Positions 1 to 12,812 are shown, counted from the stretch's first letter. The stretch: DNA of 64,000 nucleotides from Balaenoptera acutorostrata (GCF_949987535.1 NW_026645849.1:62001-126000), one strand, 5' to 3'. Numbers and translations: made by a program. Notes: a model not told the origin generated them from the sequence alone.

Positions 1-1646
1 AAGGCGATTCGAATCTACCTCCTGAAATCTGTTTCCTGCAATTCTGCCTTGCTTTCAAAGCCTCTTCGTTGCCTTCCCTTAATATATTTGTGGACGAGAG
101 GTATCATTTAAAACTCTGCAGGTTTGTGAATTGCAGTGCCCCTGAGCTCCATTTTTCAACTCGCTTTTTTGGGTGCTGGCCGCAAAAGCGCAGGATTGTT
201 TCAGGCCCTCTTCTGGTTCTGGGGGGCAGGCTGAGCTTGTGCTTAATTCTTCTTCCTGATGGGAAAATAGAGTGACCTGTGCCTGTCCCAACACCTAGAG
301 CTAGTCTCTCATTGGTTCCCCCTCTTCCCGTTCATCCTCAGGACAAATTGCAACCTGTACGGAACAGGAGGTTAAAGGTGCTGATTCTCCAAGGAGGGAG
401 ATGGCTAGTAAATCGGCTGGAATGGCGAACCCGAGCAAAGGAGATGAGAAATGAGGTGCGTTTTAGAAACCTTTCCCGATCACACGGTGTACCATCTTCT
501 GGGTTTCTCATGCCTGTTTTCGACGTAGGAAGATGCCCTTGAACCTGGAGATTTGGGACCCATGGGATGGGTACCATGCAGTATTACTTGAAAGGGTCTG
601 TGTTGGCTCACCCAACCTCACCGAACCTCTCAGCCCCAAGAGTGTCCACCCTTATGTCTCAATCAGCTGTGGGTCTAGATATGGTCAATCCAGGTTGCAT
701 CACAGCCACTGAACGAATTTTGTAAGAATTTCTCTCTCTTTCACTGTCTTTGTTTCACGGGTTTTGAAAAGTAATTTATTTTTATAATGGGGTTTAGCTG
801 CTTTTCACGGCTGTGTTTATGCCGCTTTACACCCCCTTGACTCACTTACAGAGAGATATCAATACATAGGTTTGAAGATTCTTACTAGTCAGATATATTC
901 TTGTGCGGTGAATAGGGGGTGTTGAGTCCAGTTCACTGAAAAAGGAATAGGTCTTGTCTCTTACATATTGGATTTATGGAACGGTATCTGAGCTAAATTG
1001 AAACCCTTGTTTTATGCATCACCCCACCTCACCTTGCCCGTTCAGCAGCCATAGTGTGTTTTCTAAACGTGTGACTCTGTTCTGTTTTGTAATTCAGTTC
1101 AAGTGTAGCGGTTTTTACATTCCCTCTAGAAGTGATATCTTATGATAAGTGTCTTTTTCTGTGTGACTTATTTCACTTAGAATCGTCGTACCTAAATCCA
1201 CTCATCGTGCTGCTACTAGCCTTATGACGTTGATTTCATGGCTGAGTGATATTCCATTGTACATGAGGACCACAACTTCTTTATCCATTTTTCTCTTTCC
1301 TAGGATATTTAAGGTGTAGTGAAGTGGGGGTTCTTGTCAACAGAGCAGCCCTAAACTTTGGGGTGCCTGTGTCTTGCTGATTTTTAGTTTTCCCAATTTA
1401 TACGCCCATGAGTCGAAGTGCCCTATGCTCTCCAAGCTGTGTTTATTAGATGTTTCAGAACACACCGTACACTTCTCCAGAGTGGCTGTTGGCAATTTAC
1501 ATCCCACCCATCAGCGTAGCAAGGCTCCCATTTCTCCATGGCCGGTCCTGCATTTCTGGTTTGGACACTTTTTTCCCCATGGCCCTTTTGCCCGCTGGGA
1601 AGCGAGACTTCTTTGGAGCGCTGATTGGCCTTTCCAGGTTGCTTGG
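1..1646 (+). repeat. Satellite unit 0, partial, type C
   Basis: It starts about 41 bases past the right end of a palindrome lying outside the window. Type C diagnostics: gggtgctgg, ttgtttcagg, gccactgaacg and tattggattta. Confidence 0.9.
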
Positions 1647-1718
1647 TTGGCCAAGAAGGGCGTATGCGTTTTTTCCTGAATATATTCAGGAAAAAACGCA
1701 TACGCCCTTTTTGGCCAA
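1647..1718. repeat. 72-bp palindrome, A9G mismatch
   Basis: Base 9 is G (ccaagaaggg), opposite T at base 64. The change is found only in SINE-bearing units. Confidence 0.95.
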
Positions 1719-1883
1719 GGGCATCCTTGTCCACGTTTTGCCGCTTTTCATGTGCTTTCAAGGCGATTCGAATCTACCTCCTGAAATCTGTTTCCTGCAA
1801 TTCTGCCTTGCTTTCAAAGCCTCTTCGTTGCCTTCCCTTAATATATTTGTGGACGAGAGGTATCATTTAAAACTCTGCAGGTT

Positions 1884-2175
1884 GGGCTTCCCTGGTGGCG
1901 CAGTGGTTGAGAATCTGCCTGCCAATGCAGGGGACACGGGTTCGAGCCCTGGTCTGGGAAGATCCCACATGCCGCGGAGCGACTGAGCCCGTGAGCCACA
2001 ATTACTGAGTCTGAGCGTCTGGAGCCTGTGCTCCGCAACAAGAGAGGCCGCGAAAGTGAGAGGCCCGCGCACCGCGATGAAGAGTGGTCTCCACTTGCCG
2101 CAACTGGAGAAAGCCCTCGCACAGAAACGAAGGCCCAACACAGCCATAAATAAATAAATAAATAAATAAAAAAAA
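1884..2175 (+). mobile_element. CHR-family tRNA-derived SINE, copy 1
   Basis: A 292-bp SINE interrupts unit 1. It begins gggcttccctggtggcgcag, has a tRNA-like head with Pol III A box (1896-1907) and B box (1939-1949, ggttcgagccc), a tRNA-unrelated body and an (aaat)n-type tail. The 16-bp target-site duplication taaaactctgcaggtt lies at 1868-1883 and 2176-2191, so the insertion added 308 bp. Known: CHR SINEs, derived from a tRNA-Glu-like sequence, are specific to cetaceans, hippos and ruminants, and are mobilised by L1-type machinery. The other three copies in the window share the same site and flanks, so all descend from one insertion and spread with the satellite. Subfamily is not assigned. 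Confidence 0.93.
1896..1949 (+). promoter_or_regulatory. Pol III internal promoter (A and B boxes) of SINE copy 1
   Basis: A box tggcgcagtggt at 1896-1907 and B box ggttcgagccc at 1939-1949, close to the tRNA-type consensus and about 31 bases apart. A Pol III transcript starting near 1884 would meet its first T5 run in the satellite at 2219-2223, about 44 bases past the SINE tail. Activity is not shown. Confidence 0.75.
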
Positions 2176-3712
2176 TAAAACTCTGCAGGTTTGTGAATTG
2201 CAGTGCCCCTGAGCTCCATTTTTCAACTCGCTTTTTTGGGAGCTGGCCGCAAAAGCGCAGGATTGCTTCAGGCCCTCTTCTGGTTCTGGGGGGCAGGCTG
2301 AGCTTGTGCTTAATTCTTCTTCCTGATGGGAAAATAGAGTGACCTGTGCCTGTCCCAACACCTAGAGCTAGTCTCTCATTGGTTCCCCCTCTTCCCGTTC
2401 ATCCTCAGGACAAATTGCAACCTGTACGGAACAGGAGGTTAAAGGTGCTGATTCTCCAAGGAGGGAGATGGCTAGTAAATCGGCTGGAATGGCGAACCTG
2501 AGCAAAGGAGATGAGAAATGAGGTGCGTTTTAGAAACCTTTCCCGATCACACGGTGTACCATCTTCTGGGTTTCTCATGCCTGTTTTCGACGTAGGAAGA
2601 TGCCCTTGAACCTGGAGATTTGGGACCCATGGGATGGGTACCATGCAGTATTACTTGAAAGGGTCTGCATTGGCTCACCCAACCTCACCCAACCTCTCAG
2701 CCCCAAGAGTGTCCACCCTTATGTCTCAATCAGCTGTGGGTCTAGATATGGTCAATCCAGGTTGCATCACAGCCCCTGAACGAATTTTGTAAGAATTTCT
2801 CTCTCTTTCACTGTCTTTGTTTCACGGGTTTTGAAAAGTAATTTATTTTTATACTGGGGTTTAGCTGCTTTTCACGGCTGTGTTTATGCCGCTTTACACC
2901 CCCTTGACTCACTTACAGAGAGATATCAATACATAGGTTTGAAGATTCTTACTAGTCAGATATATTCTTGTGCGGTGAATAGGGGGTGTTGAGTCCAGTT
3001 CACTGAAAAAGGAATAGGTCTTGTCTCTTACATATTGGGTTTATGGAACGGTATCTGAGCTAAATTGAAACCCTTGTTTTATGCATCACCCCACCTCACC
3101 TTGCCCGTTCAGCAGCCATAGTGTGTTTTCTAAACGTGTGACTCTGTTCTGTTTTGTAATTCAGTTCAAGTGTAGCGGTTTTTACATTCCCTCTAGAAGT
3201 GATATCTTATGATAAGTGTCTTTTTCTGTGTGACTTATTTCACTTAGAATCGTCGTACCTAAATCCACTCATCGTGCTGCTACTAGCCTTATGACGTTGA
3301 TTTCATGGCTGAGTGATATTCCATTGTACATGAGGACCACAACTTCTTTATCCATTTTTCTCTTTCCTAGGATATTTAAGGTGTAGTGAAGTGGGGGTTC
3401 TTGTCAACAGAGCAGCCCTAAACTTTGGGGTGCCTGTGTCTTGCTGATTTTAATTTTCCCAATTTATACGCCCATGAGTCGAAGTGCCCTATGCTCTCCA
3501 AGCTGTGTTTATTAGATGTTTCAGAACACACCGTACACTTCTCCAGAGTGGCTGTTGGCAATTTACATCCCACCCATCAGCGTAGCAAGGCTCCCATTTC
3601 TCCATGGCCGGTCCTGCATTTCTGGTTTGGACACTTTTTTCCCCATGGCCCTTTTGCCCGCTGGGAAGCGAGACTTCTTTGGAGCGCTGATTGGCCTTTC
3701 CAGGTTGCTTGG

Positions 3713-5470
3713 TTGGCCAAAAAGGGCGTATGCGTTTTTTCCTGAATATATTCAGGAAAAAACGCATACGCCCTTTTTGGCCAAGGGCATCATTGTCCAC
3801 GTTTTGCCGCTTTTCATGTGCTTTCAAGGCGATTCGAATCTACCTCCTGAAATCTGTTTCCTGCAATTCTGCCTTGCTTTCAAAGCCTCTTCGTTGCCTT
3901 CCCTTAATATATTTGTGGACGCGAGGTATCATTTAAAACTCTGCAGGTTTGTGAATTGCAGTGCCCCTGAGCTCCATTTTTCAACTCGCTTTTTTGGGAG
4001 CTGGCCGCAAAAGCGCAGGATTGCTTCAGGCCCTCTTCTGGTTCTGGGGGGCAGGCTGAGCTTGTGCTTAATTCTTCTTCCTGATGGGAAAATAGAGTGA
4101 CCTGTGCCTGTCCCAACACCTAGAGCTAGTCTCTCATTGGTTCCCCCTCTTCCCGTTCATCCTCAGGACAAATTGCAACCTGTACGGAACAGGAGGTTAA
4201 AGGTGCTGATTCTCCAAGGAGGGAGATGGCTAGTAAATCGGCTGGAATGGCGAACCCGTGCAAAGGAGATGAGAAATGAGGTGCGTTTTAGAAACCTTTC
4301 CCGATCACACGGTGTACCATCTTCTGGGTTTCTCATGCCTGTTTTCGACGTAGGAAGATGCCCTTGAACCTGGAGATTTGGGACCCATGGGATGGGTACC
4401 ATGCAGTATTACTTGAAAGGGTCTGCGTTGGCTCACCCAACCTCACCGAACCTCTCAGCCCCAAGAGTGTCCACCTTTATGTCTCAATCAGCTGTGGGTC
4501 TAGATATGGTCAATCCAGGTTGCATCACAGCCCCTGAACGAATTTTGTAAGAATTTCTCTCTCTTTCACTGTCTTTGTTTCACGGGTTTTGAAAAGTAAT
4601 TTATTTTTATAATGGGGTTTAGCTGCTTTTCACGGCTGTGTTTATGCCGCTTTACACCCCGTTGACTCACTTACGGAGAAATATCAATACATAGGTTTGA
4701 AGATTCTTACTAGTCAGATATATTCTTGTGCGGTGAATAGGGGGTGTTGAGTCCAGTTCACTGAAAAAGGAATAGGTCTTGTCTCTTACATATTGGGTTT
4801 ATGGAACGGTGTCTGAGCTAATTTAAACCCTTGTTTTATGCATCACCCCACCTCACCTTGCCCGTTCAGCAGCCATAGTGTGTTTTCTAAACGTGTGACT
4901 CTGTTCTGTTTTGTAATTCAGTTCAAGTGTAGCGGTTTTTACATTCCCTCTAGAAGTGATATCTTATGATAAGTGTCTTTTTCTGTGTGACTTATTTCAC
5001 TTAGAATCGTCGTACCTAAATCCACTCATCGTGCTGCTACTAGCCTTATGACGTTGATTTCATGGCTGAGTGATATTCCATTGTACATGAGGACCCCAAC
5101 TTCTTTATCCATTTTTCTCTTTCCTAGGATATTTAAGGTGTAATGAAGTGGGGGTTCTTGTCAACAGAGCAGCCCTAAACTTTGGGGTGCCTGTGTCTTG
5201 CTGATTTTTAGTTTTCCCAATTTAGACGCCCATGAGTGGAAGTGCCCTATGCTCTCCACGCTGTGTTTTTTAGATGTTTCAGAACACACCGTACACTTCT
5301 CCAGAGTGGCTGTTGGCAATTTACATCCCACCCATCAGCGTAGCAAGGCTCCCATTTCTCCATGGCCGGTCCTGCATTTCTGGTTTGGACACTTTTTTCC
5401 GCATGGCTCTTTTGCCCGCTGGGAAGCGAGACTTCTTTGGAGCGCTGATTGGCCTTTCCAGGTTGCTTGG
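3713..5470 (+). repeat. Satellite unit 2, type B (1,758 bp)
   Basis: Palindrome perfect. Diagnostics: gacgcgagg, acccgtgcaaagg, ccacctttatg, cttacggagaaat, ctaatttaaaccc (one base lost), gaccccaac and tttagacgcc. Confidence 0.9.
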
Positions 5471-7229
5471 TTGGCCAAAAAGGGCGTATGCGTTTTTTCC
5501 TGAATATATTCAGGAAAAAACGCATACGCCCTTTTTGGCCAAGGGCATCATTGTCCACGTTTTGCCGCTTTTCATGTGCTTTCAAGGCGATTCGAATCTA
5601 CCTCCTGAAATCTGTTTCCTGCAATTCTGCCTTGCTTTCAAAGCCTCTTCGTTGCCTTCCCTTAATATATTTGTGGACGAGAGGTATCATTTAAAACTCT
5701 GCAGGTTTGTGAATTGCAGTGCCCCTGAGCTCCATTTTTCAACTCGCTTTTTTGGGTGCTGGCCGCAAAAGCGCAGGATTGTTTCAGGCCCTCTTCTGGT
5801 TCTGGGGGGCAGGCTGAGCTTGTGCTTAATTCTTCTTCCTGATGGGAAAATAGAGTGACCTGTGCCTGTCCCAACACCTAGAGCTAGTCTCTCATTGGTT
5901 CCCCCTCTTCCCGTTCATCCTCAGGACAAATTGCAACCTGTACGGAACAGGAGGTTAAAGGTGCTGATTCTCCAAGGAGGGAGATGGCTAGTAAATCGGC
6001 TGGAATGGCGAACCCGAGCAAAGGAGATGAGAAATGAGGTGCGTTTTAGAAACCTTTCCCGATCACACGGTGTACCATCTTCTGGGTTTCTCATGCCTGT
6101 TTTCGACGTAGGAAGATGCCCTTGAACCTGGAGATTTGGGACCCATGGGATGGGTACCATGCAGTATTACTTGAAAGGGTCTGTGTTGGCTCACCCAACC
6201 TCACCGAACCTCTCAGCCCCAAGAGTGTCCACCCTTATGTCTCAATCAGCTGTGGGTCTAGATATGGTCAATCCAGGTTGCATCACAGCCACTGAACGAA
6301 TTTTGTAAGAATTTCTCTCTCTTTCACTGTCTTTGTTTCACGGGTTTTGAAAAGTAATTTATTTTTATAATGGGGTTTAGCTGCTTTTCACGGCTGTGTT
6401 TATGCCGCTTTACACCCCCTTGACTCACTTACAGAGAGATATCAATACATAGGTTTGAAGATTCTTACTAGTCAGATATATTCTTGTGCGGTGAATAGGG
6501 GGTGTTGAGTCCAGTTCACTGAAAAAGGAATAGGTCTTGTCTCTTACATATTGGATTTATGGAACGGTATCTGAGCTAAATTGAAACCCTTGTTTTATGC
6601 ATCACCCCACCTCACCTTGCCCGTTCAGCAGCCATAGTGTGTTTTCTAAACGTGTGACTCTGTTCTGTTTTGTAATTCAGTTCAAGTGTAGCGGTTTTTA
6701 CATTCCCTCTAGAAGTGATATCTTATGATAAGTGTCTTTTTCTGTGTGACTTATTTCACTTAGAATCGTCGTACCTAAATCCACTCATCGTGCTGCTACT
6801 AGCCTTATGACGTTGATTTCATGGCTGAGTGATATTCCATTGTACATGAGGACCACAACTTCTTTATCCATTTTTCTCTTTCCTAGGATATTTAAGGTGT
6901 AGTGAAGTGGGGGTTCTTGTCAACAGAGCAGCCCTAAACTTTGGGGTGCCTGTGTCTTGCTGATTTTTAGTTTTCCCAATTTATACGCCCATGAGTCGAA
7001 GTGCCCTATGCTCTCCAAGCTGTGTTTATTAGATGTTTCAGAACACACCGTACACTTCTCCAGAGTGGCTGTTGGCAATTTACATCCCACCCATCAGCGT
7101 AGCAAGGCTCCCATTTCTCCATGGCCGGTCCTGCATTTCTGGTTTGGACACTTTTTTCCCCATGGCCCTTTTGCCCGCTGGGAAGCGAGACTTCTTTGGA
7201 GCGCTGATTGGCCTTTCCAGGTTGCTTGG
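5471..7229 (+). repeat. Satellite unit 3, type C (1,759 bp)
   Basis: Palindrome perfect. Same diagnostics as unit 0. Confidence 0.9.
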
Positions 7230-7301
7230 TTGGCCAAGAAGGGCGTATGCGTTTTTTCCTGAATATATTCAGGAAAAAACGCATACGCCCTTTTTGGCCA
7301 A
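7230..7301. repeat. 72-bp palindrome, A9G mismatch
   Basis: Same A9G change as the copy at 1647, in the second trimer. Confidence 0.95.
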
Positions 7302-7466
7302 GGGCATCCTTGTCCACGTTTTGCCGCTTTTCATGTGCTTTCAAGGCGATTCGAATCTACCTCCTGAAATCTGTTTCCTGCAATTCTGCCTTGCTTTCAA
7401 AGCCTCTTCGTTGCCTTCCCTTAATATATTTGTGGACGAGAGGTATCATTTAAAACTCTGCAGGTT

Positions 7467-7758
7467 GGGCTTCCCTGGTGGCGCAGTGGTTGAGAATCTG
7501 CCTGCCAATGCAGGGGACACGGGTTCGAGCCCTGGTCTGGGAAGATCCCACATGCCGCGGAGCGACTGAGCCCGTGAGCCACAATTACTGAGTCTGAGCG
7601 TCTGGAGCCTGTGCTCCGCAACAAGAGAGGCCGCGAAAGTGAGAGGCCCGCGCACCGCGATGAAGAGTGGTCTCCACTTGCCGCAACTGGAGAAAGCCCT
7701 CGCACAGAAACGAAGGCCCAACACAGCCATAAATAAATAAATAAATAAATAAAAAAAA
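7467..7758 (+). mobile_element. CHR-family tRNA-derived SINE, copy 2
   Basis: Same insertion as the copy at 1884, carried by the second trimer. Target-site duplications at 7451-7466 and 7759-7774. No difference noticed. Confidence 0.93.
7479..7532 (+). promoter_or_regulatory. Pol III internal promoter of SINE copy 2
   Basis: Same boxes and spacing as copy 1. First downstream T5 at 7802-7806. Confidence 0.72.
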
Positions 7759-9295
7759 TAAAACTCTGCAGGTTTGTGAATTGCAGTGCCCCTGAGCTCC
7801 ATTTTTCAACTCGCTTTTTTGGGAGCTGGCCGCAAAAGCGCAGGATTGCTTCAGGCCCTCTTCTGGTTCTGGGGGGCAGGCTGAGCTTGTGCTTAATTCT
7901 TCTTCCTGATGGGAAAATAGAGTGACCTGTGCCTGTCCCAACACCTAGAGCTAGTCTCTCATTGGTTCCCCCTCTTCCCGTTCATCCTCAGGACAAATTG
8001 CAACCTGTACGGAACAGGAGGTTAAAGGTGCTGATTCTCCAAGGAGGGAGATGGCTAGTAAATCGGCTGGAATGGCGAACCTGAGCAAAGGAGATGAGAA
8101 ATGAGGTGCGTTTTAGAAACCTTTCCCGATCACACGGTGTACCATCTTCTGGGTTTCTCATGCCTGTTTTCGACGTAGGAAGATGCCCTTGAACCTGGAG
8201 ATTTGGGACCCATGGGATGGGTACCATGCAGTATTACTTGAAAGGGTCTGCATTGGCTCACCCAACCTCACCCAACCTCTCAGCCCCAAGAGTGTCCACC
8301 CTTATGTCTCAATCAGCTGTGGGTCTAGATATGGTCAATCCAGGTTGCATCACAGCCCCTGAACGAATTTTGTAAGAATTTCTCTCTCTTTCACTGTCTT
8401 TGTTTCACGGGTTTTGAAAAGTAATTTATTTTTATACTGGGGTTTAGCTGCTTTTCACGGCTGTGTTTATGCCGCTTTACACCCCCTTGACTCACTTACA
8501 GAGAGATATCAATACATAGGTTTGAAGATTCTTACTAGTCAGATATATTCTTGTGCGGTGAATAGGGGGTGTTGAGTCCAGTTCACTGAAAAAGGAATAG
8601 GTCTTGTCTCTTACATATTGGGTTTATGGAACGGTATCTGAGCTAAATTGAAACCCTTGTTTTATGCATCACCCCACCTCACCTTGCCCGTTCAGCAGCC
8701 ATAGTGTGTTTTCTAAACGTGTGACTCTGTTCTGTTTTGTAATTCAGTTCAAGTGTAGCGGTTTTTACATTCCCTCTAGAAGTGATATCTTATGATAAGT
8801 GTCTTTTTCTGTGTGACTTATTTCACTTAGAATCGTCGTACCTAAATCCACTCATCGTGCTGCTACTAGCCTTATGACGTTGATTTCATGGCTGAGTGAT
8901 ATTCCATTGTACATGAGGACCACAACTTCTTTATCCATTTTTCTCTTTCCTAGGATATTTAAGGTGTAGTGAAGTGGGGGTTCTTGTCAACAGAGCAGCC
9001 CTAAACTTTGGGGTGCCTGTGTCTTGCTGATTTTAATTTTCCCAATTTATACGCCCATGAGTCGAAGTGCCCTATGCTCTCCAAGCTGTGTTTATTAGAT
9101 GTTTCAGAACACACCGTACACTTCTCCAGAGTGGCTGTTGGCAATTTACATCCCACCCATCAGCGTAGCAAGGCTCCCATTTCTCCATGGCCGGTCCTGC
9201 ATTTCTGGTTTGGACACTTTTTTCCCCATGGCCCTTTTGCCCGCTGGGAAGCGAGACTTCTTTGGAGCGCTGATTGGCCTTTCCAGGTTGCTTGG

Positions 9296-11053
9296 TTGGC
9301 CAAAAAGGGCGTATGCGTTTTTTCCTGAATATATTCAGGAAAAAACGCATACGCCCTTTTTGGCCAAGGGCATCATTGTCCACGTTTTGCCGCTTTTCAT
9401 GTGCTTTCAAGGCGATTCGAATCTACCTCCTGAAATCTGTTTCCTGCAATTCTGCCTTGCTTTCAAAGCCTCTTCGTTGCCTTCCCTTAATATATTTGTG
9501 GACGCGAGGTATCATTTAAAACTCTGCAGGTTTGTGAATTGCAGTGCCCCTGAGCTCCATTTTTCAACTCGCTTTTTTGGGAGCTGGCCGCAAAAGCGCA
9601 GGATTGCTTCAGGCCCTCTTCTGGTTCTGGGGGGCAGGCTGAGCTTGTGCTTAATTCTTCTTCCTGATGGGAAAATAGAGTGACCTGTGCCTGTCCCAAC
9701 ACCTAGAGCTAGTCTCTCATTGGTTCCCCCTCTTCCCGTTCATCCTCAGGACAAATTGCAACCTGTACGGAACAGGAGGTTAAAGGTGCTGATTCTCCAA
9801 GGAGGGAGATGGCTAGTAAATCGGCTGGAATGGCGAACCCGTGCAAAGGAGATGAGAAATGAGGTGCGTTTTAGAAACCTTTCCCGATCACACGGTGTAC
9901 CATCTTCTGGGTTTCTCATGCCTGTTTTCGACGTAGGAAGATGCCCTTGAACCTGGAGATTTGGGACCCATGGGATGGGTACCATGCAGTATTACTTGAA
10001 AGGGTCTGCGTTGGCTCACCCAACCTCACCGAACCTCTCAGCCCCAAGAGTGTCCACCTTTATGTCTCAATCAGCTGTGGGTCTAGATATGGTCAATCCA
10101 GGTTGCATCACAGCCCCTGAACGAATTTTGTAAGAATTTCTCTCTCTTTCACTGTCTTTGTTTCACGGGTTTTGAAAAGTAATTTATTTTTATAATGGGG
10201 TTTAGCTGCTTTTCACGGCTGTGTTTATGCCGCTTTACACCCCGTTGACTCACTTACGGAGAAATATCAATACATAGGTTTGAAGATTCTTACTAGTCAG
10301 ATATATTCTTGTGCGGTGAATAGGGGGTGTTGAGTCCAGTTCACTGAAAAAGGAATAGGTCTTGTCTCTTACATATTGGGTTTATGGAACGGTGTCTGAG
10401 CTAATTTAAACCCTTGTTTTATGCATCACCCCACCTCACCTTGCCCGTTCAGCAGCCATAGTGTGTTTTCTAAACGTGTGACTCTGTTCTGTTTTGTAAT
10501 TCAGTTCAAGTGTAGCGGTTTTTACATTCCCTCTAGAAGTGATATCTTATGATAAGTGTCTTTTTCTGTGTGACTTATTTCACTTAGAATCGTCGTACCT
10601 AAATCCACTCATCGTGCTGCTACTAGCCTTATGACGTTGATTTCATGGCTGAGTGATATTCCATTGTACATGAGGACCCCAACTTCTTTATCCATTTTTC
10701 TCTTTCCTAGGATATTTAAGGTGTAATGAAGTGGGGGTTCTTGTCAACAGAGCAGCCCTAAACTTTGGGGTGCCTGTGTCTTGCTGATTTTTAGTTTTCC
10801 CAATTTAGACGCCCATGAGTGGAAGTGCCCTATGCTCTCCACGCTGTGTTTTTTAGATGTTTCAGAACACACCGTACACTTCTCCAGAGTGGCTGTTGGC
10901 AATTTACATCCCACCCATCAGCGTAGCAAGGCTCCCATTTCTCCATGGCCGGTCCTGCATTTCTGGTTTGGACACTTTTTTCCGCATGGCTCTTTTGCCC
11001 GCTGGGAAGCGAGACTTCTTTGGAGCGCTGATTGGCCTTTCCAGGTTGCTTGG
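9296..11053 (+). repeat. Satellite unit 5, type B (1,758 bp)
   Basis: No difference from unit 2 noticed. Confidence 0.9.
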
Positions 11054-12812
11054 TTGGCCAAAAAGGGCGTATGCGTTTTTTCCTGAATATATTCAGGAAA
11101 AAACGCATACGCCCTTTTTGGCCAAGGGCATCATTGTCCACGTTTTGCCGCTTTTCATGTGCTTTCAAGGCGATTCGAATCTACCTCCTGAAATCTGTTT
11201 CCTGCAATTCTGCCTTGCTTTCAAAGCCTCTTCGTTGCCTTCCCTTAATATATTTGTGGACGAGAGGTATCATTTAAAACTCTGCAGGTTTGTGAATTGC
11301 AGTGCCCCTGAGCTCCATTTTTCAACTCGCTTTTTTGGGTGCTGGCCGCAAAAGCGCAGGATTGTTTCAGGCCCTCTTCTGGTTCTGGGGGGCAGGCTGA
11401 GCTTGTGCTTAATTCTTCTTCCTGATGGGAAAATAGAGTGACCTGTGCCTGTCCCAACACCTAGAGCTAGTCTCTCATTGGTTCCCCCTCTTCCCGTTCA
11501 TCCTCAGGACAAATTGCAACCTGTACGGAACAGGAGGTTAAAGGTGCTGATTCTCCAAGGAGGGAGATGGCTAGTAAATCGGCTGGAATGGCGAACCCGA
11601 GCAAAGGAGATGAGAAATGAGGTGCGTTTTAGAAACCTTTCCCGATCACACGGTGTACCATCTTCTGGGTTTCTCATGCCTGTTTTCGACGTAGGAAGAT
11701 GCCCTTGAACCTGGAGATTTGGGACCCATGGGATGGGTACCATGCAGTATTACTTGAAAGGGTCTGTGTTGGCTCACCCAACCTCACCGAACCTCTCAGC
11801 CCCAAGAGTGTCCACCCTTATGTCTCAATCAGCTGTGGGTCTAGATATGGTCAATCCAGGTTGCATCACAGCCACTGAACGAATTTTGTAAGAATTTCTC
11901 TCTCTTTCACTGTCTTTGTTTCACGGGTTTTGAAAAGTAATTTATTTTTATAATGGGGTTTAGCTGCTTTTCACGGCTGTGTTTATGCCGCTTTACACCC
12001 CCTTGACTCACTTACAGAGAGATATCAATACATAGGTTTGAAGATTCTTACTAGTCAGATATATTCTTGTGCGGTGAATAGGGGGTGTTGAGTCCAGTTC
12101 ACTGAAAAAGGAATAGGTCTTGTCTCTTACATATTGGATTTATGGAACGGTATCTGAGCTAAATTGAAACCCTTGTTTTATGCATCACCCCACCTCACCT
12201 TGCCCGTTCAGCAGCCATAGTGTGTTTTCTAAACGTGTGACTCTGTTCTGTTTTGTAATTCAGTTCAAGTGTAGCGGTTTTTACATTCCCTCTAGAAGTG
12301 ATATCTTATGATAAGTGTCTTTTTCTGTGTGACTTATTTCACTTAGAATCGTCGTACCTAAATCCACTCATCGTGCTGCTACTAGCCTTATGACGTTGAT
12401 TTCATGGCTGAGTGATATTCCATTGTACATGAGGACCACAACTTCTTTATCCATTTTTCTCTTTCCTAGGATATTTAAGGTGTAGTGAAGTGGGGGTTCT
12501 TGTCAACAGAGCAGCCCTAAACTTTGGGGTGCCTGTGTCTTGCTGATTTTTAGTTTTCCCAATTTATACGCCCATGAGTCGAAGTGCCCTATGCTCTCCA
12601 AGCTGTGTTTATTAGATGTTTCAGAACACACCGTACACTTCTCCAGAGTGGCTGTTGGCAATTTACATCCCACCCATCAGCGTAGCAAGGCTCCCATTTC
12701 TCCATGGCCGGTCCTGCATTTCTGGTTTGGACACTTTTTTCCCCATGGCCCTTTTGCCCGCTGGGAAGCGAGACTTCTTTGGAGCGCTGATTGGCCTTTC
12801 CAGGTTGCTTGG
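11054..12812 (+). repeat. Satellite unit 6, type C (1,759 bp)
   Basis: No difference from unit 3 noticed. Confidence 0.9.

Larger units (their letters stand above)
1647..3712 (+). repeat. Satellite unit 1, type A with SINE (2,066 bp)
   Basis: Palindrome mismatch at base 9, atccttgtcc after it, SINE after offset 237, acctgagc, ctgcattggc, and a one-base loss at ctgattttaatt. Confidence 0.9.
1..5583 (+). repeat. Trimeric higher-order repeat, copy 1 (5,583 bp)
   Basis: Three units of types C (split by the window edge), A (SINE-bearing) and B repeat as a block. Every landmark in this block recurs exactly 5,583 bases later. Diagnostics: type A has the SINE and a palindrome mismatch; type B has acccgtgcaaagg and tttagacgcc; type C has gggtgctgg, ttgtttcagg and gccactgaacg. 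The phase of the block is arbitrary because it begins at the window edge. Confidence 0.9.
7230..9295 (+). repeat. Satellite unit 4, type A with SINE (2,066 bp)
   Basis: No difference from unit 1 noticed. Confidence 0.9.
5584..11166 (+). repeat. Trimeric higher-order repeat, copy 2 (5,583 bp)
   Basis: I noticed no substitution and no indel relative to copy 1, including the SINE, its A-rich tail and the private variants of types B and C. Such identity, against visible differences between neighbouring units within the block, indicates very recent block amplification, or possibly an assembly duplication. Confidence 0.9.

Noticed and set aside
1884..1955. Functional tRNA gene
   Set aside because: The head has A and B boxes but no cloverleaf that I can close, and it is continuous with a SINE body, A-rich tail and target-site duplications.
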